Source: Nocardiaceae bacterium
Lineage (GTDB): Bacteria > Actinomycetota > Actinomycetes > Mycobacteriales > Mycobacteriaceae
Length of the DNA stretch: 64,000 nt
Direction: 5' to 3'
NCBI GenBank assembly: GCA_021372355.1
Contig: JAJFUQ010000275.1
Location: 1-64,000 of the forward strand
A program made the translations under genes and the position numbers. Shown here piece by piece: positions 25,648 to 34,974 of this stretch. Position 1 is the first letter of the stretch. Every line of letters begins with the position of its first letter. The notes under the pieces were generated by a model that worked only from the letters and a program-made list of their open reading frames with translations, did not search any database and had not been told where the DNA came from.

Positions 25648-26896
25648 AGACGTCTCGCTCCGGCAGCGGTCGTTCGATGATGACCGGGCGGCCGAGAGCG
25701 TGCCGAACGCGGCGCTTCGCGCTCTGGTAGACCGTGGACGTCGCCTCGGCGACGACGGGCCAGCCGAAGTCGCCGGTCAGGCGGGCGCGGGCAGCTGCGG
25801 CGCGAGCCTGCGCCGCATCGGGGTCGTCGAGCAGGCGGCGAATCGCGTTCGCCAATCCGGCCACGTCGCCGGGCTCGAACGACAATCCCGTCTCGCCATC
25901 GACGACAGCTTCACCCAGACCACCGGCAGTCGACGTGACCAGCGGCGTTCCGGCGGCAGCGGCCTCGAGAGCGATGATTCCGAACGGCTCGTATCGACTC
26001 GGCAGCACGATCGCGTCCGCACCGTGGAGCCAGCCGAGGAGTTCCTCGTGGTCGAGCTTGCCGAGGAACGTCACGGCACGCGCGACGCGGTGCTTCACCG
26101 TCAGTTCGCGCAGCCATTCGTATTGCGTGCCTTCGCCAGCGATGACGAGCGTCGTTCCGGGGTGGGTACGGCGAATCCGGGGGAGCGCGGCGATCGCGTC
26201 CTGAATGCCCTTCTCGTATTCGAGGCGACCGACGTAGAGCAAGGTCGCAGGACCGCGACGCGGCTGACGCTCCCGGTACGTCCAGGTCGAGACATCGATT
26301 CCGTTGTGGATCACGGAGATCGGCGCGAGCTCGGGCCCGAACAGTCGCGTGACTTCGTCTTCCATCGAGTGCGAGCAGCAGATGAGCGCGTCGGACTCGT
26401 TGGCGAGCCACCACTCGAGGGAGTGAACCTGCTTGTTGATCCGACCCGAAACCCAGCCGCTGTGGCGGCCCGCCTCGGTCGCGTGGAGGGTCGAGACGAG
26501 CGGAACGTCGTAGAACTCGGCGAGTGCGATCGCGGGGTGGGCAACCAGCCAGTCGTGTGCGTGGACGACGTCGGGCGTCCAGCCTTCGCCGATGCCGGGT
26601 TTGCTCAGCGCGACGCCGGCACGAACCATCGCGTGGCCCATCGCGAGCGTCCACGCAAGCATGTCCTGGCCGAACTCGAACGCGTGCGGGTCTTCGGCGA
26701 CCGCCACGACGAGGACTCCCTCGGCGTACATGGACTCGGTTGGGTGCGTCAACGCGTCAGTCCCGCTCGGTCGCCGGCACAGCACGACGACCTCGTGACC
26801 CTCGGCCGCGAGTTCGACCGCCAGGTGATGAACGTGGCGGCCTAGACCGCCCACCACGACCGGCGGGTACTCCCATGACACAAGCAAGATGCGCAC
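25646..26896 (-). CDS. GT4-family glycosyltransferase of polymethylated polysaccharide synthesis (Rv3032-like)
   Basis: 416 aa. Starch/glycogen synthase-like GT-B fold: N-terminal MRILLVSWEYPPVVVGGLGR with the GGLG nucleotide-sugar loop, central VHAHDW, and C-terminal SRYEPFGIIALEAAAAGTP carrying the EX7E motif. In M. tuberculosis Rv3032 is an alpha-1,4-glucosyltransferase that builds the glucan core of 6-O-methylglucose lipopolysaccharide. Upstream on the same strand lie the GH57 and methyltransferase genes, so the three form one operon ending at the repeat. Gap to the GH57 gene is 23 nt. Confidence 0.9.
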   Translation of the reverse strand: MRILLVSWEYPPVVVGGLGRHVHHLAVELAAEGHEVVVLCRRPSGTDALTHPTESMYAEGVLVVAVAEDPHAFEFGQDMLAWTLAMGHAMVRAGVALSKPGIGEGWTPDVVHAHDWLVAHPAIALAEFYDVPLVSTLHATEAGRHSGWVSGRINKQVHSLEWWLANESDALICCSHSMEDEVTRLFGPELAPISVIHNGIDVSTWTYRERQPRRGPATLLYVGRLEYEKGIQDAIAALPRIRRTHPGTTLVIAGEGTQYEWLRELTVKHRVARAVTFLGKLDHEELLGWLHGADAIVLPSRYEPFGIIALEAAAAGTPLVTSTAGGLGEAVVDGETGLSFEPGDVAGLANAIRRLLDDPDAAQARAAAARARLTGDFGWPVVAEATSTVYQSAKRRVRHALGRPVIIERPLPERDV

Positions 26897-26919
26897 GACG
26901 TCGAGCTCCCTGGTACTGC

Positions 26920-28413
26920 TCAGACCTGCAGCCGCCGGGCGTCCAGCGCGGGGAACAAGCCGTCTACTTTGTTCCAGTCTTGCGCGAGTCGATCCGCTTT
27001 GGCGAATTGGCCGGAGGCGATCGCCTCGGCGATCTCGCGTGTTGCGTGGGCGTGTCGGTGCGCGCGGTCACGCGCATAGCCCGCCGCCGAGTCCTTGCTG
27101 ACCATGAAGGCCCAGTCGCTCGACACCGCCATGAGCGTCTCGCGGATGAGTTGATCGTTGGTACGACTACGCAGTTCAGAAGGGTTTTTGTCGAGCGCGG
27201 CGAGCGCTGTCTCCACCACTTCGGCGTTGAGTTGGACGAGGTCGGCGACCTGATCGCCCGCCCACACCCGCCAGTCTTTACCCGATCCCCACGAGCTGTC
27301 CGAAATGTGGACAGACTGTCCAACAAATCCTTCGTCGCGAGCTTGCGTCAGGGTCCCGACGCGGACTCCAGCCGCCGGGAGCGCCTGCAGAACCTGCTCG
27401 AGCCAGGCCGGTCCCTCGTACCACCAATGGCCGAACAGTTCGGTGTCGAAGGCGGCGACCGCGAGCGCGGGCCGACCGATCCGTTCGGATTCGCTCGACA
27501 GTCGGCGCACGACTGTTTGAACGAAGTCGTCGACGTGCTGCTTGACCGCGGCGGCAGCGAGGTCGGGGTCGTACGGCGCCTTCTCCGCCGACTTGCGGCT
27601 CGTGACGCGGTAGGCCTTCAGTCCGGTGGCGTGGTCGAACGTGTGGAAGTCGCGGTAAGCGGCGTGGCCGGGATAGCCCGACTTCGGCGACCACACGCGA
27701 TAGCTGACGGGGAGGTCGCGCCCGAACGCGACGACGTCGGCCTCGCCGACCGGGCGACCGAGCGTGGTGTCGCCGTGCAGCGCCGGTCCGTCGACCATGA
27801 AGTGCTGAACACCGGCGACGTCGTACCCGTTCTCCATGCCCGGCGTGAAGCCGCATTCAGGAGCCCAGATTCCACGCGGTTTGACGCCCCAGCGGGCCTT
27901 TGCGTCGGCCAGTCCCTCAGCAAGAGAAAACGCACGCAACCGCGGATCGAGCAGTGGCTGGAACGGATGTGCAAGGGGTCCGCCGAGCAATTCGATGGTG
28001 TTCGCCTCGATGAGCCCGCGGAACAAGGGCGAGGCACCGTGGCGCCACAAGGTGTCGAACTGGTTCAGCGCCCAGGCCGAATTCGCGTGCTCACGTGCGC
28101 CGAGATCGCGGCCGCCGGGCCGCAGGGCGGCTTCATGAGCGCGCAGCTGCCAGTTGCCGAGCCAGTGGTGCAGGCCTTCGAGGCAGTGCGGATCATCCAA
28201 CTGAGCGGCGAGAACCGGCGTGACGCCGAGGCTCAGCACATTCTCGTGGCCCTGATCAGCGAGGCGCCGCAGCACGTCGACAACGGGCAGGTACGAGGCG
28301 GCCCACGACTGATAGAGCCATTCCTCACCGACCGGCCATCTGCCGTGGTTGGCCAACCACGGCAGATGGGAGTGCAGAACCAGGCAGAACATGCCCGGCA
28401 CGGGCTTGGTCAC
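26920..28413 (-). CDS. Glycoside hydrolase family 57 protein, probable 1,4-alpha-glucan branching enzyme (Rv3031-like)
   Basis: 497 aa from the GTG at 28413, which overlaps the upstream methyltransferase stop as GTGA. GH57 landmarks: MFCLVLHSHLPWL at the N-terminus with the metal/substrate His pair, GIWAPECGF holding the probable nucleophile Glu, and AAFDTELFGHWWYEG holding the acid/base Asp. A C-terminal helical region (DWAFMVSKDSAAGYARDR) is shared with bacterial GH57 branching enzymes. It should add alpha-1,6 branches to the growing glucan made by the neighbouring glycosyltransferase. Cytoplasmic. Confidence 0.88.
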   Translation of the reverse strand: MTKPVPGMFCLVLHSHLPWLANHGRWPVGEEWLYQSWAASYLPVVDVLRRLADQGHENVLSLGVTPVLAAQLDDPHCLEGLHHWLGNWQLRAHEAALRPGGRDLGAREHANSAWALNQFDTLWRHGASPLFRGLIEANTIELLGGPLAHPFQPLLDPRLRAFSLAEGLADAKARWGVKPRGIWAPECGFTPGMENGYDVAGVQHFMVDGPALHGDTTLGRPVGEADVVAFGRDLPVSYRVWSPKSGYPGHAAYRDFHTFDHATGLKAYRVTSRKSAEKAPYDPDLAAAAVKQHVDDFVQTVVRRLSSESERIGRPALAVAAFDTELFGHWWYEGPAWLEQVLQALPAAGVRVGTLTQARDEGFVGQSVHISDSSWGSGKDWRVWAGDQVADLVQLNAEVVETALAALDKNPSELRSRTNDQLIRETLMAVSSDWAFMVSKDSAAGYARDRAHRHAHATREIAEAIASGQFAKADRLAQDWNKVDGLFPALDARRLQV

Positions 28414-29189
28414 TCCTTCACCGCGATCGCCACCAAGTCGAGGCAAGCGTCGATGTCGTCGGCATGGAGATCGAAATCTGCGGTCGCGATGGCGGCGACG
28501 TCGGCCGTCAGGTCGGCGGGCCAGGGCTCACCGGCGAGCGCGCGCTCGATCTGTGCGCCGATGATCGAGCCGCCGTGCTTGGCATCGAGTTCGCGCAGTC
28601 GGGCGCCGTGGTGAACGCCGAGCATGGCCTCCACGCGGAACCCGGCTTCGACGAGAAGTTCGTCGAGTTCGGCCGCGTTCAGCTCGCGCGTATGAAAGGG
28701 ATTGAGGGGTGTGTCACGCCCAGGGGAGAACGTGATGCGGTTCGGAGTACTGATCAACAGCGCCCCGCCGACCGTCAGAACCCGGTGGCATTCGCGCAGA
28801 AACTGAGCCTGATCCCACAGGTGCTCGATGACCTGGAAATTGACGACGACGTCGACTGAACCGTCCGTCAGAGGCAGGTCGGCGAGGTTGGCCTGCAGCA
28901 TCTGCACGGCGGGGTAGCGCTGGCGGATGTGCTCGACTGCGCTGGAGTCGTAGTCGATGCCCGTCACGGACGCCGCTACCGACGCAATCATGTTGGCGCC
29001 GTAGCCTTCTCCCGCGCCTGCTTCGAGAACTCGCTGCCCGGCGCAGCGGTCCAGGAGCTGCTCATAGGCGATCTCGTGCCGCCGGAACCAGTAGTTTTCC
29101 TCAGGAATTCCGGGCACCGTCCGCTCGCCCGTGAGGGGCAGCTGGGAAACCACGGACTGGTCGGGCTGGGAGTCGCTCACCGACACCAT
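28410..29189 (-). CDS. SAM-dependent methyltransferase of the polysaccharide operon (Rv3030-like)
   Basis: About 259 aa from the ATG at 29189; an ATG 15 nt further upstream or GTG codons just inside are also possible. SAM motif I VLEAGAGEGYGANMIA at about residues 60-75, then GIDYDSSAVEHI and VVNFQVIEHLW. The C-terminal 60 residues (GARLRELDAKHGGSIIG) are specific to this group. With GH57 and GT4 partners it is expected to O-methylate or otherwise modify sugar units of the polymethylated glucan. First gene of the operon, divergent from etfBA over a 221-bp regulatory gap. Confidence 0.85.
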   Translation of the reverse strand: MVSVSDSQPDQSVVSQLPLTGERTVPGIPEENYWFRRHEIAYEQLLDRCAGQRVLEAGAGEGYGANMIASVAASVTGIDYDSSAVEHIRQRYPAVQMLQANLADLPLTDGSVDVVVNFQVIEHLWDQAQFLRECHRVLTVGGALLISTPNRITFSPGRDTPLNPFHTRELNAAELDELLVEAGFRVEAMLGVHHGARLRELDAKHGGSIIGAQIERALAGEPWPADLTADVAAIATADFDLHADDIDACLDLVAIAVKE

Positions 29190-29277
29190 TTTATGGGGCG
29201 TCAAAATTGGGATTCGGGCCAGGTAAGAATCGCCTTACGCAAGGATGTTTCTGTGTCAGGTCTCACAGGCGAAGGTC

Positions 29278-29308
29278 TTGAACCTGTTACTGCGAAGTAA
29301 CCTACTAT
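29278..29308 (+). promoter_or_regulatory. Putative etfBA promoter with an operator between -35 and -10
   Basis: A -35-like ttgaac at 29278-29283 and a -10-like tactat at 29303-29308 are separated by 19 bp. Inside the spacer is a perfect inverted repeat gttact-gcga-agtaac at 29286-29301, the classic position for a dimeric repressor such as a TetR-family protein. Transcript mapping is absent. Confidence 0.5.
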
Positions 29309-29410
29309 TCCGCTAGTGTCACGCTAGGCGGACGCTTGTACGGTTTCTGCCGTACCAGCAACATTGAAAGCTGCTCTGCAAACGTTTACCGAGGAGGTCG
29401 ACGCAGACCG

Positions 29411-30190
29411 ATGCCGAACATCGTCGTACTGATCAAGCAGGTTCCGGACTACGAGTCCGAGAAGAAGCTCAACAGCGACTTCACGCTCGACCGTTCCGAA
29501 GGCGGTCCTCTCGATGAGATCAACGAGCGCGCCGTTGAAGAAGCGCTGCAGATCAAGGAAGCACAGGGCGGAGAGGTAACGGTTCTGGCCGTTGGCCCGG
29601 ACAAGGCCAATGACGCCGTCCGCAAGGCGCTGTCGATGGGTGCCGACAAGGCCATCCACGTCTCGGACCCGGCAATCGCCGGCTCGGACGCTGTTCAGAC
29701 CGCGTACATCCTCGCCACCGCAATCGGCACCGTCGAAGGTGCTGAGCTCGTCATCGCGGGTAACACCTCGGGTGACGGCGCCATCGGTGCCGTTCCGGCC
29801 ATCGTTGCCGACTACCTCGGTCTGCCGGCACTCACCCACGTTCGCAAGCTCACCGTCTCGGGCGGCACCATCACCGCCGAGCGCGAGACCGAAGAGGGTG
29901 TCTTCACCCTCGAGTCGGCCGCTCCGGCTGTCGTGAGCGTCGGCGAGGCCATCAACACCCCGCGCTTCCCGTCGTTCAAGAACATCATGGCGGCGAAGAA
30001 GAAGGAGATCCAGAAGCTGACTCTTGCTGACCTCGGCATCGACGCGAGCGTCGTCGGCGGTGCCGCGGCTGCATCGGCGGTCACCAATGCGACCCCGAAG
30101 CCGCCGCGTGAGGCCGGCCAGCGTGTGACGGACGAGGGCGAGGGCGGCAACCAGATCGCTCAGTACCTGGTCTCGAACAAGATCATCTAA
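29411..30190 (+). CDS. etfB: Electron transfer flavoprotein beta subunit
   Basis: 259 aa from the ATG at 29411. It carries the AMP-binding domain of the ETF heterodimer, which takes electrons from acyl-CoA dehydrogenases and passes them to ETF-ubiquinone/menaquinone oxidoreductase. N-terminal IVVLIKQVPDYES, central GPDKANDAVRKALSMGADKA and the ETF loop GNTSGDGAIGAVPAIVADYL are family signatures. A C-terminal VTDEGEGGNQIAQYLVSNKI tail completes it. gaggag lies 15 nt upstream. etfA follows after 34 nt. Confidence 0.97.
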   Translation: MPNIVVLIKQVPDYESEKKLNSDFTLDRSEGGPLDEINERAVEEALQIKEAQGGEVTVLAVGPDKANDAVRKALSMGADKAIHVSDPAIAGSDAVQTAYILATAIGTVEGAELVIAGNTSGDGAIGAVPAIVADYLGLPALTHVRKLTVSGGTITAERETEEGVFTLESAAPAVVSVGEAINTPRFPSFKNIMAAKKKEIQKLTLADLGIDASVVGGAAAASAVTNATPKPPREAGQRVTDEGEGGNQIAQYLVSNKII

Positions 30191-30224
30191 TCCTTCTTCG
30201 TCAAAGCTTTCAGGAGTAAATGAA

Positions 30225-31178
30225 ATGGCAGAAGTACTCGTGCTCGTCGAGCACGCTGACGGTGCTCTGAAGAAGGTCAGCACGGAACTGCTGACCGCTG
30301 CTCGTGCACTCGGTACCCCCGCAGCTGTCGTCACCGGTGCTGCCGGCACCGCGGACGCACTCGCTGGCGACCTCGCCGCTGCTGGTGCCGAGAAGATCTA
30401 CGTCGCTGAGGGCGATGACGTGGTGAACTACCTCGTCACCCCGAAGGTCGCCGTTCTCGAGTCGCTGGTCGGCCAGACCGGTGCCACCGCGGTCATCACC
30501 GCCGCGACCGTCGAGGGCAAGGAAGTCGCCGCTCGTCTGGCTCCGCGCCTGAGCGCCGGCCTGCTGCAGGACGTCATCGCGGTCAACGCGGACGGCTCGG
30601 CTGTGCACTCGATCTTCGGTGGTGCCTACACCACCGAGGCGAAGTCCAACGGCGGCGCCGTGGTCATCTCGGTTCGCCCGGGTGCCATCGAGGCTGAGCC
30701 GGCTGCCGGCGCAGGCGAGAAGGTCACTGTCGAGGTTCCGGCCGTCGAGGGTGGCGTCAAGATCACCGGTCGTACCCCGGCCGCCGGCGGAAACCGTCCG
30801 GAGCTCACCGAGGCCAGCGTCGTCATCGCCGGTGGTCGTGGTGTCGGTTCGGCCGAGAAGTTCGCAACCGTCGAGGCTCTCGCCGACGCTCTCGGTGGTG
30901 CTGTCGGTGCTTCGCGTGCCGCTGTCGACTCGGGCTACTACCCGGCTCAGTTCCAGATCGGCCAGACCGGTAAGACCGTCTCGCCGCAGCTCTACATCGC
31001 TCTCGGTATCTCGGGCGCCATCCAGCACCGCGCTGGTATGCAGACCTCGAAGACCATCGTTGCGGTCAACAAGGACCCGGAGGCTCCGATCTTCGAGATC
31101 GCTGACTACGGCGTCGTCGGCGACCTCTTCGAGGTTGCTCCGCAGCTGACCGAAGCGGTCAAGAAGCACAAGGGCTAA
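30225..31178 (+). CDS. etfA: Electron transfer flavoprotein alpha subunit
   Basis: 317 aa, preceded by a good caggag at -9. Binds FAD in its C-terminal domain, with the signature SPQLYIALGISGAIQHRAGM and IVAVNKDPEAPIFEIADYG near residues 245-295; the linker and first domain match ETF-alpha. Works with EtfB in fatty-acid beta-oxidation electron transfer. Codons are strongly biased to G/C endings, as expected for a highly expressed gene. Followed by a strong terminator. Confidence 0.97.
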   Translation: MAEVLVLVEHADGALKKVSTELLTAARALGTPAAVVTGAAGTADALAGDLAAAGAEKIYVAEGDDVVNYLVTPKVAVLESLVGQTGATAVITAATVEGKEVAARLAPRLSAGLLQDVIAVNADGSAVHSIFGGAYTTEAKSNGGAVVISVRPGAIEAEPAAGAGEKVTVEVPAVEGGVKITGRTPAAGGNRPELTEASVVIAGGRGVGSAEKFATVEALADALGGAVGASRAAVDSGYYPAQFQIGQTGKTVSPQLYIALGISGAIQHRAGMQTSKTIVAVNKDPEAPIFEIADYGVVGDLFEVAPQLTEAVKKHKG

Positions 31179-31190
31179 GAACCCATCGGG

Positions 31191-31224
31191 AACGCCCGCC
31201 TTCCTCGGAAGGCGGGCGTTTTCG
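31191..31224 (+). terminator. Intrinsic terminator after etfBA
   Basis: Stem 31191-31204 (aacgcccgccttcc) pairs perfectly with 31207-31220, followed by ttttcg. Ends the etfBA transcript. Confidence 0.88.
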
Positions 31225-31313
31225 TGTTTCAGGAACTGCCCTTTTGGCGATTCCTGTCGGCAGGCGAGCCAAGCAGAATGGACGCCAGCCCCCTTGCCGA
31301 TCGGACAAACGCC

Positions 31314-32222
31314 ATGACGCCTCTACAGCGGTACGTCGCCGAGGAAATCGCCACCGATCACGCCGACGGGCTGATGTCCCGTCGCGAGGCGTTGCGCCGG
31401 CTGGGATTGCTCGGTCTCAACGTCGGGGCGGCGTCCGCGCTCTTGGCGGCCTGCGGTGACCAGGTCAAGAAAGCGCCGCTGGTTCAGTCCTCGACGCCGT
31501 CCGCCACGACCACATCCGGCCCGCCCGGAGCCGCAAATGCCGTCGCCACCGAGGCGATTTCGTTCGCTGGTCCGGACGGGACCCTGCAGGCGGCCTGGGC
31601 GGCCGCTGAGTCGCCGCGGGGAGCAGTTCTGGTGATCCACGAGAACAAGGGCCTGACCGAGCACCACAAGAACGTGGCCGGCCGTTTCGCCGGTGCTGGC
31701 TATTCGGCGATCGCGCTCGATCTGCTGTCGCGCAATGGCGGCACCGCTCAATTCACCGATCCGGCACAGGCCACGGCAGCACTGACCAGCACTCCAGCCG
31801 CCGACCTGGTCGCCGATATCCAGGCTGCGTTAGGCGAACTCCAGACCCGGGCGGACGGCACGAAACTCGCGATGACCTGGTTCTGTTTCGGCGGTGGTCT
31901 CACGTGGCAAACGCTCGCCGCGGGGGAGCCGAGGCTCTCGGCAGCCGCACCCTTCTACGGGCCAGGACCGGAAAATCCGGACTTCTCCGGATCGAAGAAC
32001 GCGGCCGTCATCGCGTTCTACGGTGCTCTCGACAATCGCGTCAATGCCACGCGAGATGCGATGGGCGAGGCCCTGACTCGGGCGGGTCTGGTCCACGAGA
32101 TCGTCACCGAACCCGACGCCAACCACGCCTTCTTCAACGACACCGGCCAGCGCTACAACGCCGTCGCCGCAGATTACGCCTGGAAGCGGGTACTCGACTG
32201 GTTTGGACAGCACGTCGGGTAG
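31314..32222 (+). CDS. Exported dienelactone hydrolase family protein (Tat lipoprotein)
   Basis: 302 aa from the ATG at 31314 (MTPLQRYVAEEIATDHADG), though an ATG at 31278 would add 12 residues. Twin-arginine signal SRREALRRLGLLGL and lipobox LLAAC indicate Tat export with lipid anchoring. Alpha/beta-hydrolase core: VLVIHENKGLTEH, then nucleophile Cys in TWFCFGGGLTW (the DLH Cys in place of Ser), acid Asp in YGALDNRVN, and His in DANHAFFND. Hydrolyses lactones or esters outside the membrane; exact substrate unknown. It echoes the exported intradiol dioxygenase at 6670, another exported aromatic-catabolism-like enzyme. Confidence 0.85.
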   Translation: MTPLQRYVAEEIATDHADGLMSRREALRRLGLLGLNVGAASALLAACGDQVKKAPLVQSSTPSATTTSGPPGAANAVATEAISFAGPDGTLQAAWAAAESPRGAVLVIHENKGLTEHHKNVAGRFAGAGYSAIALDLLSRNGGTAQFTDPAQATAALTSTPAADLVADIQAALGELQTRADGTKLAMTWFCFGGGLTWQTLAAGEPRLSAAAPFYGPGPENPDFSGSKNAAVIAFYGALDNRVNATRDAMGEALTRAGLVHEIVTEPDANHAFFNDTGQRYNAVAADYAWKRVLDWFGQHVG

Positions 32223-32282
32223 CTGTCAGACACGGACCAGCCCCCGATGGGCGCTGGGTGAAAGGTCCGGTACGTTGCCGAC

Positions 32283-33311
32283 ATGATCTTGCAGCGGCTG
32301 GCGGTGGTCGTCGGGTGCCTCGTGGCACTCGGGGGCTGCGCCACGGTCACCGAAGGCGTTCCACGCGGTGCGGTACCGGTGTCTGCGACGTCGTCGACCT
32401 TGTCTCACGCGGGAATCGACGGCGTGCTTCTGGGCATGTCCGTCGAACAGGCGAAGTCGGCCGCCGAGGCGACCGGAACCGCACTTCCCAAGGTCTCCAA
32501 GACCGGCGTCGAGGAGGCGGAGTGGCGAGGCTGCACGCTGACCTTCAACAACGGGACCCTCGTGCGCATCGCGCCGCCGTCGACTGTGAAGACTGTCGAG
32601 GGACTGGGTGTGGGTGACGACGTCAAACGCCTGGGACAACTCTTCGGAGATGTCGATCTGACGACCGCCGCGCCGCGGTCGACCGCTGTCGTGGCGGTCG
32701 ACAAAGAAGCTGGCAACGGCTACGAGATCGACTTCAAACCCACCAACGTGGGGAAGCTCGACGGCACGATCACGAAGATCGTTCTGTGCCGGTGCGGTCC
32801 GCGTCCGTTCGCCGACTCCCCGCCCGAAGTGCCCAACTGTCCGACCATCGTCAACGAGAAGGTCGACATCACCCATCCGTATCTGGGCACGCTGCGGCTG
32901 TTCGCGGTGACCAAGCCGCTGGGGTCGAACTCGAGGCTGCAGGGTTGCGTCATCGCCGTTGATCGGTCCCACAAAGTGGTGCAAGCCTTCGAAGTGGCCG
33001 GATTCGACGACCGGTTGCGATTCGCAGACCCCGTGACCGATGCGAGCGGCAACTTCTTCGTGAACTACAACCCGGGTCGCTACAACGGGATCATGGTGCT
33101 CGTGCCGACGCCGACCGGATTCGAACCGCTGGGAGCCGAGCGCGGCAACTACACCGGCAAGCGGCTCATCTACTACGCGGAACTCGAGGGGCCGGGCGAC
33201 AACGGCCAGTACGTCATCAAGCAGTTCGCCAACGACTGCAAGCCCGATTGCGCCCACGGCACGATCACCTCGAAGGTGCTGCACTGGAACGGCACCGACT
33301 ACGTGGAGTAG
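32283..33311 (+). CDS. Lipoprotein of unknown function
   Basis: 342 aa. Signal MILQRLAVVVGCLVAL with lipobox ALGGC, then a Thr/Ser-rich linker. I do not recognise the mature domain. It seems to have two halves: residues 40-150 with GVLLGMSVEQAKSAAEATG, resembling small helix-strand substrate-sensor repeats, and 180-340, beta-rich with four Cys (CRCG, NCP, GCV, DCKPDC) likely to form disulfides outside the membrane. It follows the exported hydrolase on the same strand with a 60-nt gap but no shared operon evidence. Confidence 0.6.
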   Translation: MILQRLAVVVGCLVALGGCATVTEGVPRGAVPVSATSSTLSHAGIDGVLLGMSVEQAKSAAEATGTALPKVSKTGVEEAEWRGCTLTFNNGTLVRIAPPSTVKTVEGLGVGDDVKRLGQLFGDVDLTTAAPRSTAVVAVDKEAGNGYEIDFKPTNVGKLDGTITKIVLCRCGPRPFADSPPEVPNCPTIVNEKVDITHPYLGTLRLFAVTKPLGSNSRLQGCVIAVDRSHKVVQAFEVAGFDDRLRFADPVTDASGNFFVNYNPGRYNGIMVLVPTPTGFEPLGAERGNYTGKRLIYYAELEGPGDNGQYVIKQFANDCKPDCAHGTITSKVLHWNGTDYVE

Positions 33312-33355
33312 CGGAAGGCCGAAATTAATGCAGGTCACCGTCCTACGCTGGGCGA

Positions 33356-34834
33356 GTGGACCCGTCGAGCACCCAGTATGTCGAGCGTGACGGACGAGCG
33401 CTCGCCTACCAGGTGGTCGGCGCTGGACCGGCCGACATGGTGTTCTTCCTGGAGGCCAATCTTCACCTTGACCTGATGTGGACCGATCCGCAGATCCACT
33501 ATCTGTTCGAGCGTGTGGCGAGCTTCGGACGGGCGGTGTTCTTCCAGCGACGCGGGTTGGGCCTGTCCGATCCCATCGACTACATCCCCACTCTCGAGCA
33601 GCAGGCCGACGACGTTCTCGCCGTGATGGACGCAGTGGGGATGGAGCGTGCGACTCTCGTCGGAGTCGCGAGCACATGTGGTGCGATTTCCCTCGTGGCC
33701 GCCCGGTCACCCGCACGTGTGACCGGCCTGATCCTCGTCCAGCCGTTCGCGGAGAGCGTGCTGTCGTCGAACCCCCATGGTTGGGATCCCGCCGAGCGCG
33801 ACAAGTTCGTCGCGGGCTGGCGTGATGCGTACACGCGCTGGGGCTCGGGACAGTCGGCCGCGATGTGGGATCCGGACGTCGAATCGCCGTACAACCGCCG
33901 GGTGATGGGAATGCTCGAGCGTTGTTCGGCAACACCGGCCACCGCAAAGGCTCACTTCGAATGGCTCATGCGGCTCGACTATTCGCAGGCGCTCCCGTCG
34001 ATCCAGTGCCCGGCCCGCGTGCTGCTCCCGCAGGCTAGCTCCCTGGCCCGCGGAGCCGCGGAGTATGTGGCCGAGTTGATCCCGCACGGTAGCTTCCATC
34101 TGCTTCCCCCGACACCACCGGGTGCGTCACTGGGGGAGGCGTGGCTGCCGATCCTCGACCATGTCGAAGAGGTCGCCACCGGTGCCCACCGTTCCGGCGA
34201 CGCCGACCGGTTCCTCGCCGCGTTGCTGTTCACCGATCTGGTCGGCTCGACCGCAGCGTTGGCGAAGATGGGGGATCGCGCCTACTCCGAATTGCGCGCC
34301 GCGCACGAGCGCCACGTTCGACGCGAGGTCGAGCAGGCCGGCGGGCGTCTGGTGAACGTCACCGGCGACGGGACTTTCAGTATCTTCGAGGGCCCGGCTG
34401 CGGCGGTGAGCTGCGCGTTGCGAATCTGTGAAGGGGCGCGCGAGCTCGGTATCGAGGCACGCGCGGGTGTGCACATGGGTGAGGTCCAGCAGGCCGGACC
34501 CGAACTGACCGGGATGACCGTGCACGTCGGTGCGCGGATCGGGGCGGCCGCCGGGCCTGGCGAGGTGTTGGTATCGCGCCCGGTGCGTGATTTGGTCGTC
34601 GGATCGGGGCTGGTCTTCACCGACCGCGGTGAGCAGCAACTCAAGGGTGTGCCGGGCAAATGGCGACTGTACGCACTGGCCCGCACGGGAGCTGCGCCAC
34701 CCGCTGTCCCAGAAGAATCGCCGGCACTTGGCGTCGGTGATCGCGCCTTGCTGCGCCTGGCCAGGAGGCATCCATGGGTCCTGCGCGCCGGGGTGGGCGT
34801 GGGGAACGCGGTGCAGCGGCGACTGAACCGGTAG
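33356..34834 (+). CDS. Class III adenylate/guanylate cyclase with N-terminal alpha/beta-hydrolase-like domain
   Basis: 492 aa, GTG start. Residues about 1-270 look like an alpha/beta hydrolase: FFQRRGLGLSDP and VLLPQASSL mark strands and loops. The nucleophile elbow reads GVASTCGA instead of GxSxG, so esterase activity is doubtful and a ligand-sensing role is likely. Residues about 285-445 form the cyclase: ALLFTDLVGSTAAL with the first metal Asp, VNVTGDGTFSIFEGP with the second, and ARAGVHMGEVQ. Makes cAMP (or cGMP) as a soluble enzyme; such hydrolase-cyclase fusions are common in mycobacteria. The last 45 residues are basic. Confidence 0.85.
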   Translation: MDPSSTQYVERDGRALAYQVVGAGPADMVFFLEANLHLDLMWTDPQIHYLFERVASFGRAVFFQRRGLGLSDPIDYIPTLEQQADDVLAVMDAVGMERATLVGVASTCGAISLVAARSPARVTGLILVQPFAESVLSSNPHGWDPAERDKFVAGWRDAYTRWGSGQSAAMWDPDVESPYNRRVMGMLERCSATPATAKAHFEWLMRLDYSQALPSIQCPARVLLPQASSLARGAAEYVAELIPHGSFHLLPPTPPGASLGEAWLPILDHVEEVATGAHRSGDADRFLAALLFTDLVGSTAALAKMGDRAYSELRAAHERHVRREVEQAGGRLVNVTGDGTFSIFEGPAAAVSCALRICEGARELGIEARAGVHMGEVQQAGPELTGMTVHVGARIGAAAGPGEVLVSRPVRDLVVGSGLVFTDRGEQQLKGVPGKWRLYALARTGAAPPAVPEESPALGVGDRALLRLARRHPWVLRAGVGVGNAVQRRLNR

Positions 34835-34974
34835 CCGTTCTGAAACTGAAGCTTGACGGCAGGTGAACGCGGCCCGACCAGCGGTTTGTGTGATTTTGAT
34901 CTGTTCACTCAGGCTTGAATGACTCGTCATTGGTTCGTCGCGGTGTCGCCGTTCGGCCCACCTAAACATGAGTC

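Noticed and set aside
25577..26845. 422-codon plus-strand frame starting in the second palindrome
   Set aside because: Antisense of the GT4 gene; start falls within a repeat and no homology is visible.
26524..28614. 696-codon plus-strand open frame opposite the glycosyltransferase and GH57 genes
   Set aside because: No signatures and it covers two well-supported genes and their operon junction.
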